DNA of 64,000 nucleotides from DATBFG01 sp036558645 (GCA_036558645.1 DATBFG010000028.1:34956-98955); one strand, 5' to 3'; shown: positions 7,355 through 15,720, counted from the stretch's first letter. Translations and numbers: made by a program. The notes: generated from the sequence alone by a model not told the origin.

Positions 7355-9748
7355 ATGGGCTCTCCACTACAACCCGGCGCATCGCAGCGCGTTCGCATCG
7401 TCGTCGCCACTTCGGTGATGCTTACTTTCATCTCCTATTGGCGCGCCGCTGCGATCGTGCTCAATGACTTAGCATCGTCCGCCTTTTACGCCTGTGGCAT
7501 CGCAGAGCAGGCCATCGGGAAGTCCGCTCCCTGGTTCATTGTCGCGGTCATGTTGTTCTCCTTCACCGTGCGTGCGGTGTATGTCGAGAGCTGTTCCATG
7601 TTCGTACGGGGCGGAGTGTACCGAGTCGTCAAAGAGGCCCTGGGGGGCACGCTGGCCAAAATCAGCGTTTCGGCGCTGATGTTCGACTACATTCTGACGG
7701 GACCAATTTCAGGCGTTTCGGCCGGCCAGTACATCGCCGGACTCGTAAACGAGATCCTGCTTACCGCCGACACTCACGGCTGGATTCCACGTGCCGTGCA
7801 CGCGATGTTCTCGGGTACTCCGCACTTCAATGAGAATGCCGTTGCGGTTGTATTCGCGGTCGCGGTAACCGTGTATTACTGGTGGCAGAACACAAAGGGC
7901 ATCCACGAGTCCAGCGAGAAGGCCTTGCGCGTCATGCAGATTACGACTGTTATGGTCGTGATCCTCCTCGCCTGGTCCGCCATTACGCTCCTGAAAAGCG
8001 GGTACCAGCCTGTTCCCTGGCCCACACCGAACAATTTGAAGTTTAGCAATGAGGCCCTAGGGTTCTTGAAGTATTCCTACAAAGATCAAGATCTAGCTAA
8101 GCTCTTTGGGCTATTCGGAATCTTGATTGCCTTCGGGCACTCGGTACTGGCAATGAGTGGCGAGGAATCGCTGGCCCAAGTCAACCGCGAACTCGCCCAT
8201 CCTAAGCTGAAGAACCTCAAGCGAGCCGCAATTGTCATCGCGATCTACAGTTTTGTATTTACCGGCCTTTCCTCCCTGCTGTCGGTAATGCTCATTCCTG
8301 ACGCTGTCCGGGTTCCGATTTACAAGGACAACCTCATCGCCGGACTCGCCATGTACATGGTGGGGCCACAGTTGTTGCGTCTGGTTTTCCGCGGCTTTGT
8401 GGTGGTTGTTGGTTTCCTGATTCTCTCAGGTGCGGTGAATACCGCGATTATCGGTTCGAATGGCGTACTGAACCGAATCTCGGAAGATGGCGTTCTGACC
8501 GACTGGTTCCGGCTGCCACACCCTCGCTTCGGCACCACGCATCGGATCATCAACATGGTCGTCTTGCTCCAGTTGTTCACTATTCTGGTGAGCCGAGGCG
8601 ACGTGTACCTCCTAGGCGAAGCTTATGCATTCGGAGTGATCTGGAGTTTTACCTTCAACGGCCTCGCGATGCTGGTTCTTCGCTTCAAGTACAAGGGCGA
8701 GCGTGGCTGGAAGGTACCTCCGAATATCACGATCGGCAAGACCGAGCTCCCGATTGGCCTGGCCGCAGTGTTTTTGGTGTTGTTCTCGACCGCGATCGTG
8801 AATCTGTTTACCAAGTCCATCGCAACCGTGGCGGGAATTTCTTTTGCGGCAGTATTTTTTCTGATATTCACGGTCTCCGAGCGAGCCAACCGGAAAAAAC
8901 ATGCCCTGGCCGAGCAACAGATGAAAGAACACTTTCAACTGCTGCAGAGCGACACAGTTGAACGCACTGAGCTGGGCATTCGGCCAGGAAACGTCCTGGT
9001 GACGGTTCGCGACTACAACACGCTCAGTCACCTGAAGTGGGCGCTAGAACGCATCGACACCGACGAACAGGACATTGTGGTGATGTCGGCGCGCATTAGT
9101 CCCTTCGGCGCCGCGGCTTATGACCTGGCTACCGAACAGATTTTCAGTGATTACGAACAACACCTGTTCACGCGTGCCGTATCTGTCGCGGAGAGCTTCG
9201 GAAAGCACATTTCGCTACTTGTAGTGCCTGCCGCTGATGTCTGGTCCGCGATCGTACAGACAGCACTGAACCTGGAGTCGTCAGCAGTCATTACCGGCCT
9301 CTCGAGCAAGATGACCTCGCAGGAGCAAGCCTTCCAGTTGGGACGCACTTGGGAAGTGACCCCGGACCCCAAACGTCAGTTTCTGCTCCAGGTGGTTCAT
9401 CCGGACCAGAAGGTGGATACCTTCCACATCGGACCGCACACGCCGTCCCTTAAGACCGAAGATGTTCACCTTGTACATCGCCTATGGCTGAATATCACCC
9501 AGGAGCCAGGTCTCGACAACCTCCACCACCACGACATTCTCACCGCCGCCTTGACCCGCTTCGCACGCGAGTATGCCGGACGTGATCGTGAGCAGATTCT
9601 CAAGGATCTGCGCAAGGCTGCAGGTCGCACAGTTACGACTCGTCCAATCGGCGGCGTTCAAGCGGTGCTTCCTCCTCCCAGATCGCAAGAAGACCGGACC
9701 ACGGTTGACAAAGACGGCCCTCCGAGTCCGCCCATAGTCAGCCCCTAA
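7355..9748 (+). CDS. APC-superfamily permease with large cytoplasmic C-terminal domain
   Basis: Residues about 15-510 contain roughly twelve hydrophobic segments and resemble amino acid-polyamine-organocation permeases. Examples are the first helix region with VLNDLASSAFYACGI, and GHSVLAMSGEESLAQVNREL, which corresponds to the conserved permease segment with the G-E-E-S motif. From about residue 520 to 797 there is a soluble domain with Rossmann-like stretches (NVLVTVRDYNTLSHLKWAL; SAVITGLSSKMTSQEQAF), perhaps related to universal stress proteins. It ends in a proline-rich tail. The substrate cannot be read from sequence. I used ATG 7355; there is no clear Shine-Dalgarno sequence, so a slightly downstream start is possible. 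Confidence 0.87.
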   Translation: MGSPLQPGASQRVRIVVATSVMLTFISYWRAAAIVLNDLASSAFYACGIAEQAIGKSAPWFIVAVMLFSFTVRAVYVESCSMFVRGGVYRVVKEALGGTLAKISVSALMFDYILTGPISGVSAGQYIAGLVNEILLTADTHGWIPRAVHAMFSGTPHFNENAVAVVFAVAVTVYYWWQNTKGIHESSEKALRVMQITTVMVVILLAWSAITLLKSGYQPVPWPTPNNLKFSNEALGFLKYSYKDQDLAKLFGLFGILIAFGHSVLAMSGEESLAQVNRELAHPKLKNLKRAAIVIAIYSFVFTGLSSLLSVMLIPDAVRVPIYKDNLIAGLAMYMVGPQLLRLVFRGFVVVVGFLILSGAVNTAIIGSNGVLNRISEDGVLTDWFRLPHPRFGTTHRIINMVVLLQLFTILVSRGDVYLLGEAYAFGVIWSFTFNGLAMLVLRFKYKGERGWKVPPNITIGKTELPIGLAAVFLVLFSTAIVNLFTKSIATVAGISFAAVFFLIFTVSERANRKKHALAEQQMKEHFQLLQSDTVERTELGIRPGNVLVTVRDYNTLSHLKWALERIDTDEQDIVVMSARISPFGAAAYDLATEQIFSDYEQHLFTRAVSVAESFGKHISLLVVPAADVWSAIVQTALNLESSAVITGLSSKMTSQEQAFQLGRTWEVTPDPKRQFLLQVVHPDQKVDTFHIGPHTPSLKTEDVHLVHRLWLNITQEPGLDNLHHHDILTAALTRFAREYAGRDREQILKDLRKAAGRTVTTRPIGGVQAVLPPPRSQEDRTTVDKDGPPSPPIVSP

Positions 9749-9773
9749 GCGAGGGACTTGTACAATCCTTTGC

Positions 9774-11159
9774 ATGAAAACGACGCTCGCTCTTCTTGCC
9801 CTTCTAATGTCTTCCTTTGCGTTTGCTGCGCCCGCCACCATGCGGCTCGACTATTACCACACTGGAAACGTAAGCCAGGAAATGTTCAGCCTGGATCGTG
9901 TGGTGATCGAACCGCTACCATGGCCGGGCGATATGACGAAAACCAGCGACACTTCGAACTTTGGAAACTACTTCTTCGAGGTGGTGGACCAGGCGAGTGG
10001 AAAAGTTCAGTATTCGCGCGGATTCAGTTCGATCTACGGGGAGTGGGTTACCACGGATGAGGCGAAAAATACGAATCGAACTGTTTCCGAGTCACTACGC
10101 TTTCCAGCGCCTGCCGCTCCCGTGAAGGTCGTTTTAAGGAAGCGCGACGGACAGACTTTCAAGGATGTCTGGACAACAACCATCGATCCGAAAGACAAAT
10201 TTGTTGACCGGTCGAAACCGGCTTCCCCCGGACCGCTGCTCGCCATTCAGAAGAGTGGTGATCCCGAAACTAAAGTAGACCTCCTTATCTTGGGGGACGG
10301 CTATACCGAATCGGAGCGAACAAAGTTTGAAGCTGACGCCCGGCGCTTTACCGGAATGCTATTTGCGACCTCACCCTTCCGCGAGCACAAGGAGGACTTC
10401 AATGTGTGGGGTCTCTGTCCTTCGGCGCAAGAGTCTGGAATCGCACGTCCCTCAAGCGGCATCCAGCACCGCAATCCACTTGGCACGACGTATGACACCT
10501 TCGACACTGAACGCTACATCCTGACTACTGAGAACCGGACTCTGCGAGACGTCGCATCGTTTGCTCCATACGAATTCATTGAAATTCTGGTAAACGCTAA
10601 GACCTACGGTGGAGGTGGCATCTTCAATCTCTACGCGACTGTAGCTGCGGACAGTGAATGGGCGCCGTACGTCTTTGTTCACGAGTTTGGCCATCATTTC
10701 GCTGGACTGGCCGATGAGTATTACACCTCCCAGGTCGCATATGCTTCGTCTACAAAGCGGACCGAACCCTGGGAGCCTAATGCAACGGCCCTGCTGAATG
10801 TCAACGAATTGAAGTGGAAAGACCTCGTTACTGCAGGCACTCCCCTGCCCACACCCTGGCACAAAGAGGACTTCGAGTCATACGAGCACCACATTCAAAG
10901 CCGCCGCCGCGAATTGCGCGCGCAGAACCGCCCAGAAGAAGAAATGAATGCCTTGTTCCGCGAAGAAAAAACCCGTGAAGATCAGTTACTCGCCTCAGAA
11001 AAGTATGCGGGACTAGTGGGTGCGTTTGAAGGCGCGAATTATGAAGCCCACGGATATTACCGTCCCGAGGTGAATTGCATCATGTTCACACGTCACGACG
11101 CATTCTGCTCAGTTTGCCGACATGCGATCGAGAAAATTATTGCGATGTACGCGCAGTAA
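9774..11159 (+). CDS. Secreted M64-family metallopeptidase
   Basis: The 461-residue protein begins with a signal peptide (MKTTLALLALLMSSFAFA). An N-terminal beta-rich domain (about 20-150) is followed by the peptidase M64 domain (about 155-455). The domain opens with VDLLILGDGYTESE, a family hallmark. The zinc site is HEFGHHFAGLADEY at about residues 303-316. The family includes the IgA peptidase of Clostridium ramosum; environmental members probably act as general extracellular peptidases. Three cysteines near the C-terminus (CIM, CSVC) may form a disulfide. No Shine-Dalgarno sequence is seen, and TACAAT lies 7 nt before the ATG. The 3' end overlaps the convergent P-loop gene by 23 nt. Confidence 0.88.
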   Translation: MKTTLALLALLMSSFAFAAPATMRLDYYHTGNVSQEMFSLDRVVIEPLPWPGDMTKTSDTSNFGNYFFEVVDQASGKVQYSRGFSSIYGEWVTTDEAKNTNRTVSESLRFPAPAAPVKVVLRKRDGQTFKDVWTTTIDPKDKFVDRSKPASPGPLLAIQKSGDPETKVDLLILGDGYTESERTKFEADARRFTGMLFATSPFREHKEDFNVWGLCPSAQESGIARPSSGIQHRNPLGTTYDTFDTERYILTTENRTLRDVASFAPYEFIEILVNAKTYGGGGIFNLYATVAADSEWAPYVFVHEFGHHFAGLADEYYTSQVAYASSTKRTEPWEPNATALLNVNELKWKDLVTAGTPLPTPWHKEDFESYEHHIQSRRRELRAQNRPEEEMNALFREEKTREDQLLASEKYAGLVGAFEGANYEAHGYYRPEVNCIMFTRHDAFCSVCRHAIEKIIAMYAQ

Positions 11160-11763
11160 TGCCTTCCAAAGCCTTGCGCACGAACTCAATCAGCTCCGAT
11201 GTTACGTAGTGCGGCGGCCGGATATGGAACATCGGTCTCTTTTCAGCCGATTTCAGCGAAACACTTTTCCATGACGGCTTACCGCTAGTGGAATCATGCA
11301 GTATCACGCCGTCCGCCAGGTCGAGGAACTGTTGCGCTGATGTCTTGAAATCTACCGTCGCTGGATCGAGCACCGTTAAGTAGAGGTCAGGCCGCAAGAA
11401 CTTCATGATGCTGTTGGATTCAATGATTGCGTTTTCGGCAGATTTTAGGCGCTCCCGGATGCCAGGCATCGCCTCAGCAAGCCTTCCCTGCTGGGTTCGC
11501 ACCCACCAGACGCGAACTGCACCCGCGACCAGGAAGCGGGATGTGTCGGACTCACCGGAACGATCATGTTCCTCGGAGATTGCGACCGAATGATCGTCCG
11601 TGGCGCACTGGCAGGGTTCGCCGTTCACTGAACAGATGCCATGACCGTGCTGGGTGACCTTGAACGCAGTCCAATGATATTCAGGGAGAGCACAGATCAA
11701 ACCGGCAACAACGCTGGTTTTTCCTACGCTTCTGGAATGGCCGCCAATCACGACAGTTGCCAT
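11137..11763 (-). CDS. P-loop NTPase, MobB-like
   Basis: The protein (208 residues) opens with a Walker A loop, VVIGGHSRSVGKTSVV, at residues 4-19 and has the compact layout of MobB-like or dethiobiotin-synthetase-like NTPases. A cysteine-containing segment, CSVNGEPCQC, at about residues 49-58 may bind metal. Later strands include AIIESNSIMKFLRPDLYLTV. MobB helps load GTP in molybdenum cofactor synthesis, but no moa or mob genes are nearby, so that role is unproven. It lies 12 nt after lpxD on the same strand and is probably cotranscribed with it, which may hint at an envelope-related role. Confidence 0.7.
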   Translation of the reverse strand: MATVVIGGHSRSVGKTSVVAGLICALPEYHWTAFKVTQHGHGICSVNGEPCQCATDDHSVAISEEHDRSGESDTSRFLVAGAVRVWWVRTQQGRLAEAMPGIRERLKSAENAIIESNSIMKFLRPDLYLTVLDPATVDFKTSAQQFLDLADGVILHDSTSGKPSWKSVSLKSAEKRPMFHIRPPHYVTSELIEFVRKALEGITARTSQ

Positions 11764-11775
11764 GGCTATTTCGTC

Positions 11776-12804
11776 TCAGTCGTCGCCGCTACTAGGTTCG
11801 TCTCTCGATTTTCTTTTCTTTGCAAGATTGGCCAACACGGCAAGTTCCTTCAGGTATTCGCGAATTGGACGTGCCGGCGTTCCCCAGAAAACCACGCCTT
11901 TGCCACGAATAATCTTCTTGGTTGGGATGCCGCTTTGCGCGCCGAGGATAGCACCATTCTCAATTCGCACGTGGTCCGCGATTCCGACTTGTCCTCCGAT
12001 GATGACATTGCTTTCCACCACGGCGCTGCCAGACAGCCCTGTCTGCGCTGCGATCACGACGTCTTCACCGATGTGAACGTTGTGTCCAACATGTACCAGG
12101 TTGTCGATCTTCGTGCCGCGGGAAATGTAGGTAGCGTCTAGAGCGCCACGATCCACAGTGGCATTGGCCCCGATTTCTACATCATCCCCAATCTCAAGCC
12201 GACCGATCTGCGGAAACTTTTCGTACCGACCCGTGACTGAATCTCTCACATACCCGAACCCATCACTGCCTAGAACGGCTCCGGCGTGGACGATCACGCG
12301 ATTGCCGAGCCTTGTATTTGGATAGATCGTGACATTTGGATAAATAAGGCAGCCCTGCCCGACTCTTACACATCTTCCGATCACGCTATTAGCGCCGATC
12401 CACGTGCCGTCTTCAACCACTGCTTCATCGTCAATCACGACGTTCCTGTCGATGATGACGGAGTTTCCGATACGTGCTTTGGGATGAACGGCTGCCGTAG
12501 GCTCGATGGCCGGACGATGCTGCCCATCTTTCATCAACAACCGAGCGGCTCGTGCGAACGCGAGCTTGGGTTGCGAGCAGATTAGCAACGCCTTTCCACC
12601 CGCAGAGCGGATTGCAAACTCTCCGGTAATGATGGCTGTTGCGTCGGAGGTTAGGGCCAACTGCAGGTTCTCTTCATTTTCGACGAATATGAGGTCGCCT
12701 TGCTTTGCGGAGTGAATGCTGGCGATTGCGCTTACGGAGAAGGTTGGTTCGCCGACTAGCCGAGCTTGCACTGCATCTGCGATCTCTTTGAGTGTACGTT
12801 TCAT
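11776..12804 (-). CDS. lpxD: UDP-3-O-acylglucosamine N-acyltransferase
   Basis: LpxD transfers a 3-hydroxyacyl chain to UDP-3-O-acylglucosamine, the third step of lipid A synthesis. The 342-residue length is usual. An N-terminal LpxD uridine-binding domain (about 1-100, with SIHSAKQGDLIFVEN) precedes a left-handed beta-helix made of hexapeptide repeats (about 105-300). The catalytic histidine is in the VHVGHNVHIGED segment, and GSDGFGYVRD is also diagnostic. The C-terminal tail is helical. A TATAAT box lies 12 nt before the ATG, leaving only a very short leader. Together with the LpxL-type gene at 13020-13917 this implies an outer membrane with lipid A. Confidence 0.95.
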   Translation of the reverse strand: MKRTLKEIADAVQARLVGEPTFSVSAIASIHSAKQGDLIFVENEENLQLALTSDATAIITGEFAIRSAGGKALLICSQPKLAFARAARLLMKDGQHRPAIEPTAAVHPKARIGNSVIIDRNVVIDDEAVVEDGTWIGANSVIGRCVRVGQGCLIYPNVTIYPNTRLGNRVIVHAGAVLGSDGFGYVRDSVTGRYEKFPQIGRLEIGDDVEIGANATVDRGALDATYISRGTKIDNLVHVGHNVHIGEDVVIAAQTGLSGSAVVESNVIIGGQVGIADHVRIENGAILGAQSGIPTKKIIRGKGVVFWGTPARPIREYLKELAVLANLAKKRKSRDEPSSGDD

Positions 12805-12822
12805 GAAACCCGTTTAATTATA
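12805..12822 (-). promoter_or_regulatory. -10 box of lpxD
   Basis: TATAAT on the minus strand (12822 to 12817) sits 12 nt before the lpxD ATG at 12804. A convincing -35 box is not seen. The predicted leader is about five bases, too short for a Shine-Dalgarno sequence. Confidence 0.4.
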
Positions 12823-12862
12823 CGTTTGTTCGCGAGGGGGTCCCGCGGACTAGAATGCAGGG

Positions 12863-13012
12863 ATGGAACGTAAGGTCTTTTGGATTCTTTTCGTGGGTCT
12901 TGGCCTTATAGCAGATTTTGTTCTGCCGATCTGGTGGGCACTGCTCGCAACGATCCCAATTTGCTTCGTGAGCTGGTGGGTTGCATATCGCAGCGACTGG
13001 TTTTCCTGGTGA
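12863..13012 (+). CDS. Small membrane protein, 49 residues
   Basis: This short frame encodes a protein that starts MERKVFWILFVGLGL and continues through a Trp-rich hydrophobic core (VLPIWWALLATIP, then FVSWWVAYRSDWFSW). Two membrane segments are likely, about residues 5-20 and 22-41, with a charged YRSDW end. TAGAAT lies exactly 6 nt before the ATG and no Shine-Dalgarno sequence fits, so a leaderless transcript is likely. The -10 box diverges from lpxD. The gene converges with the LpxL-type gene; the stop codons are 7 nt apart. It is not a family I can name. The composition and the promoter position argue for a real gene. Confidence 0.55.
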   Translation: MERKVFWILFVGLGLIADFVLPIWWALLATIPICFVSWWVAYRSDWFSW

Positions 13013-13019
13013 GTTCCCC

Positions 13020-13917
13020 TCAATAAAGCGGTAACTGTCCCATCGGTCTTGTCTTCCATCGGCGATGTATCCACAGCCACTGATCTGGATAACGTCTCAC
13101 GTAATTTTCGATAATCTTCGTGAACTGCGCGGTGTTGGCAATCACATCAGACTCATCGTCCCCTGTGTGAACCAGTTGCACAGGCGGATCAAAGCGCAAA
13201 CGATACTTCCTCAATGCGGGATCCCATATGCTGAAACCAGGAACGACTGCCGCATCCGTCCTCAGCGCGATTCGTGCCATGCCGCTGGCCGTGCAAGCTG
13301 GTATGCCGAAAAAGTCCACAAATACGCCTTGCGGCGGAGTCATGTTCGTATCCATGAGAATGCCGACGGTATCGCCGGCCTTCATGGCTGACAGCAAGCC
13401 CCTCACGAAATCGTCTTTGTCTACCGTTTGATTGCCGTGCATGGTACGGTAATCGCGCATCATGCGGTCCAGGTAGACATTATCCAGCGCGCGCATGACG
13501 ATCTTCAGCGGATGTCCGTGCAGAGAATGTGAGAACGAGGACAGCTCCCAACCACCCAGATGTGCGGTAAGAAAGATGACACCTTTTCTTCGTTCCAGCG
13601 CTCGCTCGAAGTTTTCGAAACCGTCATACACGACGACCTCAGTTACATTCTCGCGGGTATACCGCGGAAATAGGCAGACCTCGGCGACTTGACGTCCCAG
13701 CGACGTGTAAACGCCGCGCAGGATTCTGGCGTGCTCGCGGCGTTTTTCCGGCAGCGCCATTTGCAAATTATGCATGCCGACGCGTCGAAGACGGCCATGG
13801 ATTAGGTAGACACTCCAGGCGAGCGAAATACCAGCCGCACGAGCTATCGGTCGAGGAAGCGAACCGATGGCTTTGACCAGCAGCCAGACCAGGGCGTACT
13901 CCAATCGCTGACGCATG
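13020..13917 (-). CDS. LpxL/HtrB-family lipid A or lysophospholipid acyltransferase
   Basis: The family transfers secondary acyl chains to lipid A precursors at the inner membrane. The product (298 residues from ATG 13917) starts MRQRLEYALVWLLVKAIG, a typical membrane-anchoring N-terminus. The catalytic H-x4-D/E motif appears as FLTAHLGGWELSS, and other family blocks are GILMDTNMTPPQGVFVDFFG and QWLWIHRRWKTRP. An in-frame TTG at 13961 would extend it by 15 residues. I rejected that start because TTGACG there forms a -35 box with TACCGT 17 nt later. It converges with the 49-residue gene and diverges from lexA. No other lpx gene apart from lpxD is in the window. Confidence 0.88.
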
Positions 13918-13932
13918 CGGGGGAAACTGGTG

Positions 13933-13961
13933 ACGGTAGCATTCAGAAAAATTCGCGTCAA
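13933..13961 (-). promoter_or_regulatory. Promoter of the LpxL-type gene
   Basis: TTGACG (13961-13956) and TACCGT (13938-13933) are separated by 17 nt on the minus strand. This would start transcription a few bases before ATG 13917 and excludes the more distal TTG start. Confidence 0.45.
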
Positions 13962-14024
13962 TCTGAATGCTACGAGCTACTGGATTTCTTTACAGAAGAT
14001 TTGGTGAGACTTCGGAACTACCTC

Positions 14025-14053
14025 TTGACATTCGCTTTTATTTCGCCCAAAAT
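14025..14053 (+). promoter_or_regulatory. lexA promoter, apparently leaderless
   Basis: A perfect TTGACA (14025-14030) is followed by a 17-nt spacer and CAAAAT (14048-14053). The lexA ATG begins 6 nt later at 14060, so the predicted transcription start coincides with the start codon. I found no recognisable SOS-box dyad overlapping it. Confidence 0.6.
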
Positions 14054-14059
14054 TCAGCC

Positions 14060-14680
14060 ATGGCCATTACAAAACGCCAGCGGCAAGTGTATGACTTCAT
14101 CTCTGACTTCGTGCAGAGGAATAGTTATTCACCCTCTTTTGAAGAGATAGCTCAAGGGCTGCAATTAAGTTCGCTGGCAACCGTTCACAAGCACATAACA
14201 AATCTCGAACGGAAGGGACTGTTGACTCGGGACTATAACCGCAGCCGTTCCATCGACCTCCTGCCTCCCAAGGGGCGCCTGAAACAGGCCATGTCAGTCA
14301 ACACGGGAATGGTACTGCCCCTGATGGGCAGAATCGCTGCTGGCCAGCCAATCGAAGCGATGGAAAATCCTGAGAGCATTTCACTTGCGGATTTCGTGCG
14401 CTCGAAGGAAGTCTTCGTCCTGGAAGTCAGCGGAGAATCGATGCAGGATGAGCACATAGTCGACGGCGATTTCGTCCTGGTCGAAAGGAGCAAGACCGCT
14501 CATAACGGCGACATTGTGGTTGCCTTGGTTGAAGGCAGCGATGCCACCTTGAAGCGTTTCTACCGTGAAGGGGATTTTGTCCGCCTGCAGCCGTCGAATG
14601 CCAACATGCAACCAATTCTCCGGCCTGCTGCCGCTGTTCAGATTCAGGGTCGCGTAATCGGGGTTTTGAGAAAGTACTGA
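14060..14680 (+). CDS. lexA: LexA repressor
   Basis: LexA represses DNA-damage genes and self-cleaves when RecA is activated. The 206-residue length matches the family. Residues 1-70 form the winged-helix DNA-binding domain (RQRQVYDFISDFVQRNSYSP and the LSSLATVHKHITNLERKG recognition region). The cleavage site is Ala94-Gly95 in RIAAGQP. The catalytic dyad is Ser127 in VSGESMQDEHI and Lys165 in DATLKRF. An in-frame frame extension upstream was rejected because it would run through the promoter. The recognition helix differs from the E. coli type, so the operator sequence is probably lineage-specific. It is divergent from the LpxL-type gene. Confidence 0.95.
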   Translation: MAITKRQRQVYDFISDFVQRNSYSPSFEEIAQGLQLSSLATVHKHITNLERKGLLTRDYNRSRSIDLLPPKGRLKQAMSVNTGMVLPLMGRIAAGQPIEAMENPESISLADFVRSKEVFVLEVSGESMQDEHIVDGDFVLVERSKTAHNGDIVVALVEGSDATLKRFYREGDFVRLQPSNANMQPILRPAAAVQIQGRVIGVLRKY

Positions 14681-14731
14681 AGCGATCCTCAGTTTCTTCC
14701 TGCCGAGCAATACCTTTTTTCGGAAATGGGT

Positions 14732-15361
14732 CTACCCTGCTGACTCCTCTTCCGCTCCATGCCTGCGCAACAACTGCGGTAGATTCTGGGAAAATGCCGA
14801 TCTTGGCAGGACCATATCGCACCCGACCTCGTGGGCCTTCTGTTTCAAGTCACCCTGGACGTGGGATAGAAATCCGATGATGGATGTTCCCTTCTTGAGC
14901 TTGCTCTTCAGCTTCGGGATCAGGCTAAGCGGTTTGGCGTTCGCATTGTTCATGTCAAAAATGATCAACGAAGGCCGCTCTTCGCCATTCTGCTTTACAT
15001 GATCCATCATGTCCTTTTCGCTTTTGACGAATTCGACCTTGACGTTGAGCTTCCGAGCCGTCTCCTGGATTTTTGCCTGAAAGAACAGGTCGTCCACAAA
15101 GGCGAAAATGCGCGAAGTGGCGTCTTCTTTCCTGGGAAGGGGTTCCGGGTCAACCGGCGAATAGGACGGGGCAAAGCCGGGGCGGCCCCGTCGCTGGCCA
15201 TTATTTTGACCGGCGTTTCGGTAGTTATGGTCCATGGGAGCGGTAAAAATCCCGCTATGTTGCTGACGGCCGCCTGCTCCCCCACGATTGGGTGGACGAC
15301 GTCCACGCCGTCGTCTACTTCTCCCCCCGCCTCCGGAGGGATGTCCGGGTCCAACGTTCAT
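14732..15361 (-). CDS. Receiver-like protein with Arg/Gly-rich N-terminus
   Basis: The 209-residue product has two parts. Residues about 1-75 are disordered and rich in Gly, Arg and Asn (GGGGRSRRRRGRRPPNRGG, then NNGQRRGRPGF), like RNA- or DNA-binding RG-rich tails. Residues about 85-205 resemble a CheY-like receiver: FAFVDDLFFQAKI, LIIFDMNNANA at the phospho-acceptor strand, and SIIGFLSHVQ. The usual final lysine is replaced by Arg (VLPRSAF), so phosphorylation may be lost or altered. I chose ATG 15361, preceded by AAGAGA, and not the upstream in-frame start. It lies opposite lexA. The function is unknown; a nucleic-acid-associated pseudo-receiver is my best guess. Confidence 0.75.
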   Translation of the reverse strand: MNVGPGHPSGGGGRSRRRRGRRPPNRGGAGGRQQHSGIFTAPMDHNYRNAGQNNGQRRGRPGFAPSYSPVDPEPLPRKEDATSRIFAFVDDLFFQAKIQETARKLNVKVEFVKSEKDMMDHVKQNGEERPSLIIFDMNNANAKPLSLIPKLKSKLKKGTSIIGFLSHVQGDLKQKAHEVGCDMVLPRSAFSQNLPQLLRRHGAEEESAG

Positions 15362-15489
15362 GTTGTTCTCTTTTTCAGTTCTGTGTTTTATGCCGATTAC
15401 GACCGATTTCTCATTTGTCTCGTGCTGCCTGTGCACATAGCACTTCGCGTCACGCACCCACACATCGTGCGCGAAGAACCCTAATGCGG

Positions 15490-15678
15490 CTAGAAGTCAC
15501 TCGAATGATCTTTTTTCCGTTTGAGCGCCCGGAGCCAGACGGCGCAGAAGGCCAGCCAGGGAGCTTGGCCATTGGGAACAATATGATCGTACTGCCGTGC
15601 GCGGATTTCGCGCAAGTCCAAAGTCATGTAATTTTGCACAGGATCAAACTGCATAATGGAGCCGGACTCAATCTCCAA
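15490..15678 (-). CDS. Possible small ORF downstream of the EAL/HDOD gene
   Basis: A 62-residue frame starts with TTG at 15678, preceded by a good GGAAGG ribosome binding site, and encodes MEIESGSIMQFDPVQNYMTL followed by a basic tail ending KRKKDHSSDF. It lies in the same frame as the upstream EAL/HDOD gene, 42 nt after its stop, with no intervening stop. It could be a separate small gene or a former C-terminal extension of the upstream gene. I recognise no family. If it is not real, 15362-15720 is a 359-bp intergenic stretch with no other clear content. Confidence 0.35.
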   Translation of the reverse strand: MEIESGSIMQFDPVQNYMTLDLREIRARQYDHIVPNGQAPWLAFCAVWLRALKRKKDHSSDF

Positions 15679-15720
15679 CCGCCTTCCGATCAGAGTGCCC
15701 CGCTCGCTCGGCCGGCGTCT

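Noticed and set aside
13918..13961. TTG start that would lengthen the LpxL-type protein by 15 residues
   Set aside because: The TTG is the first half of a TTGACG -35 box with a TACCGT -10 box 17 nt downstream, and the typical protein start is at ATG 13917.
14001..14023. Possible SOS operator (GGTGAGACTTCGGAACTACC)
   Set aside because: Only partly symmetric and unlike any known LexA site; no second copy before other SOS genes is present to support it.
13967..14059. N-terminal extension of LexA
   Set aside because: The extra frame would be coded by the promoter region (TTGACA at 14025), and LexA proteins begin at the MAITKRQRQ-like point.
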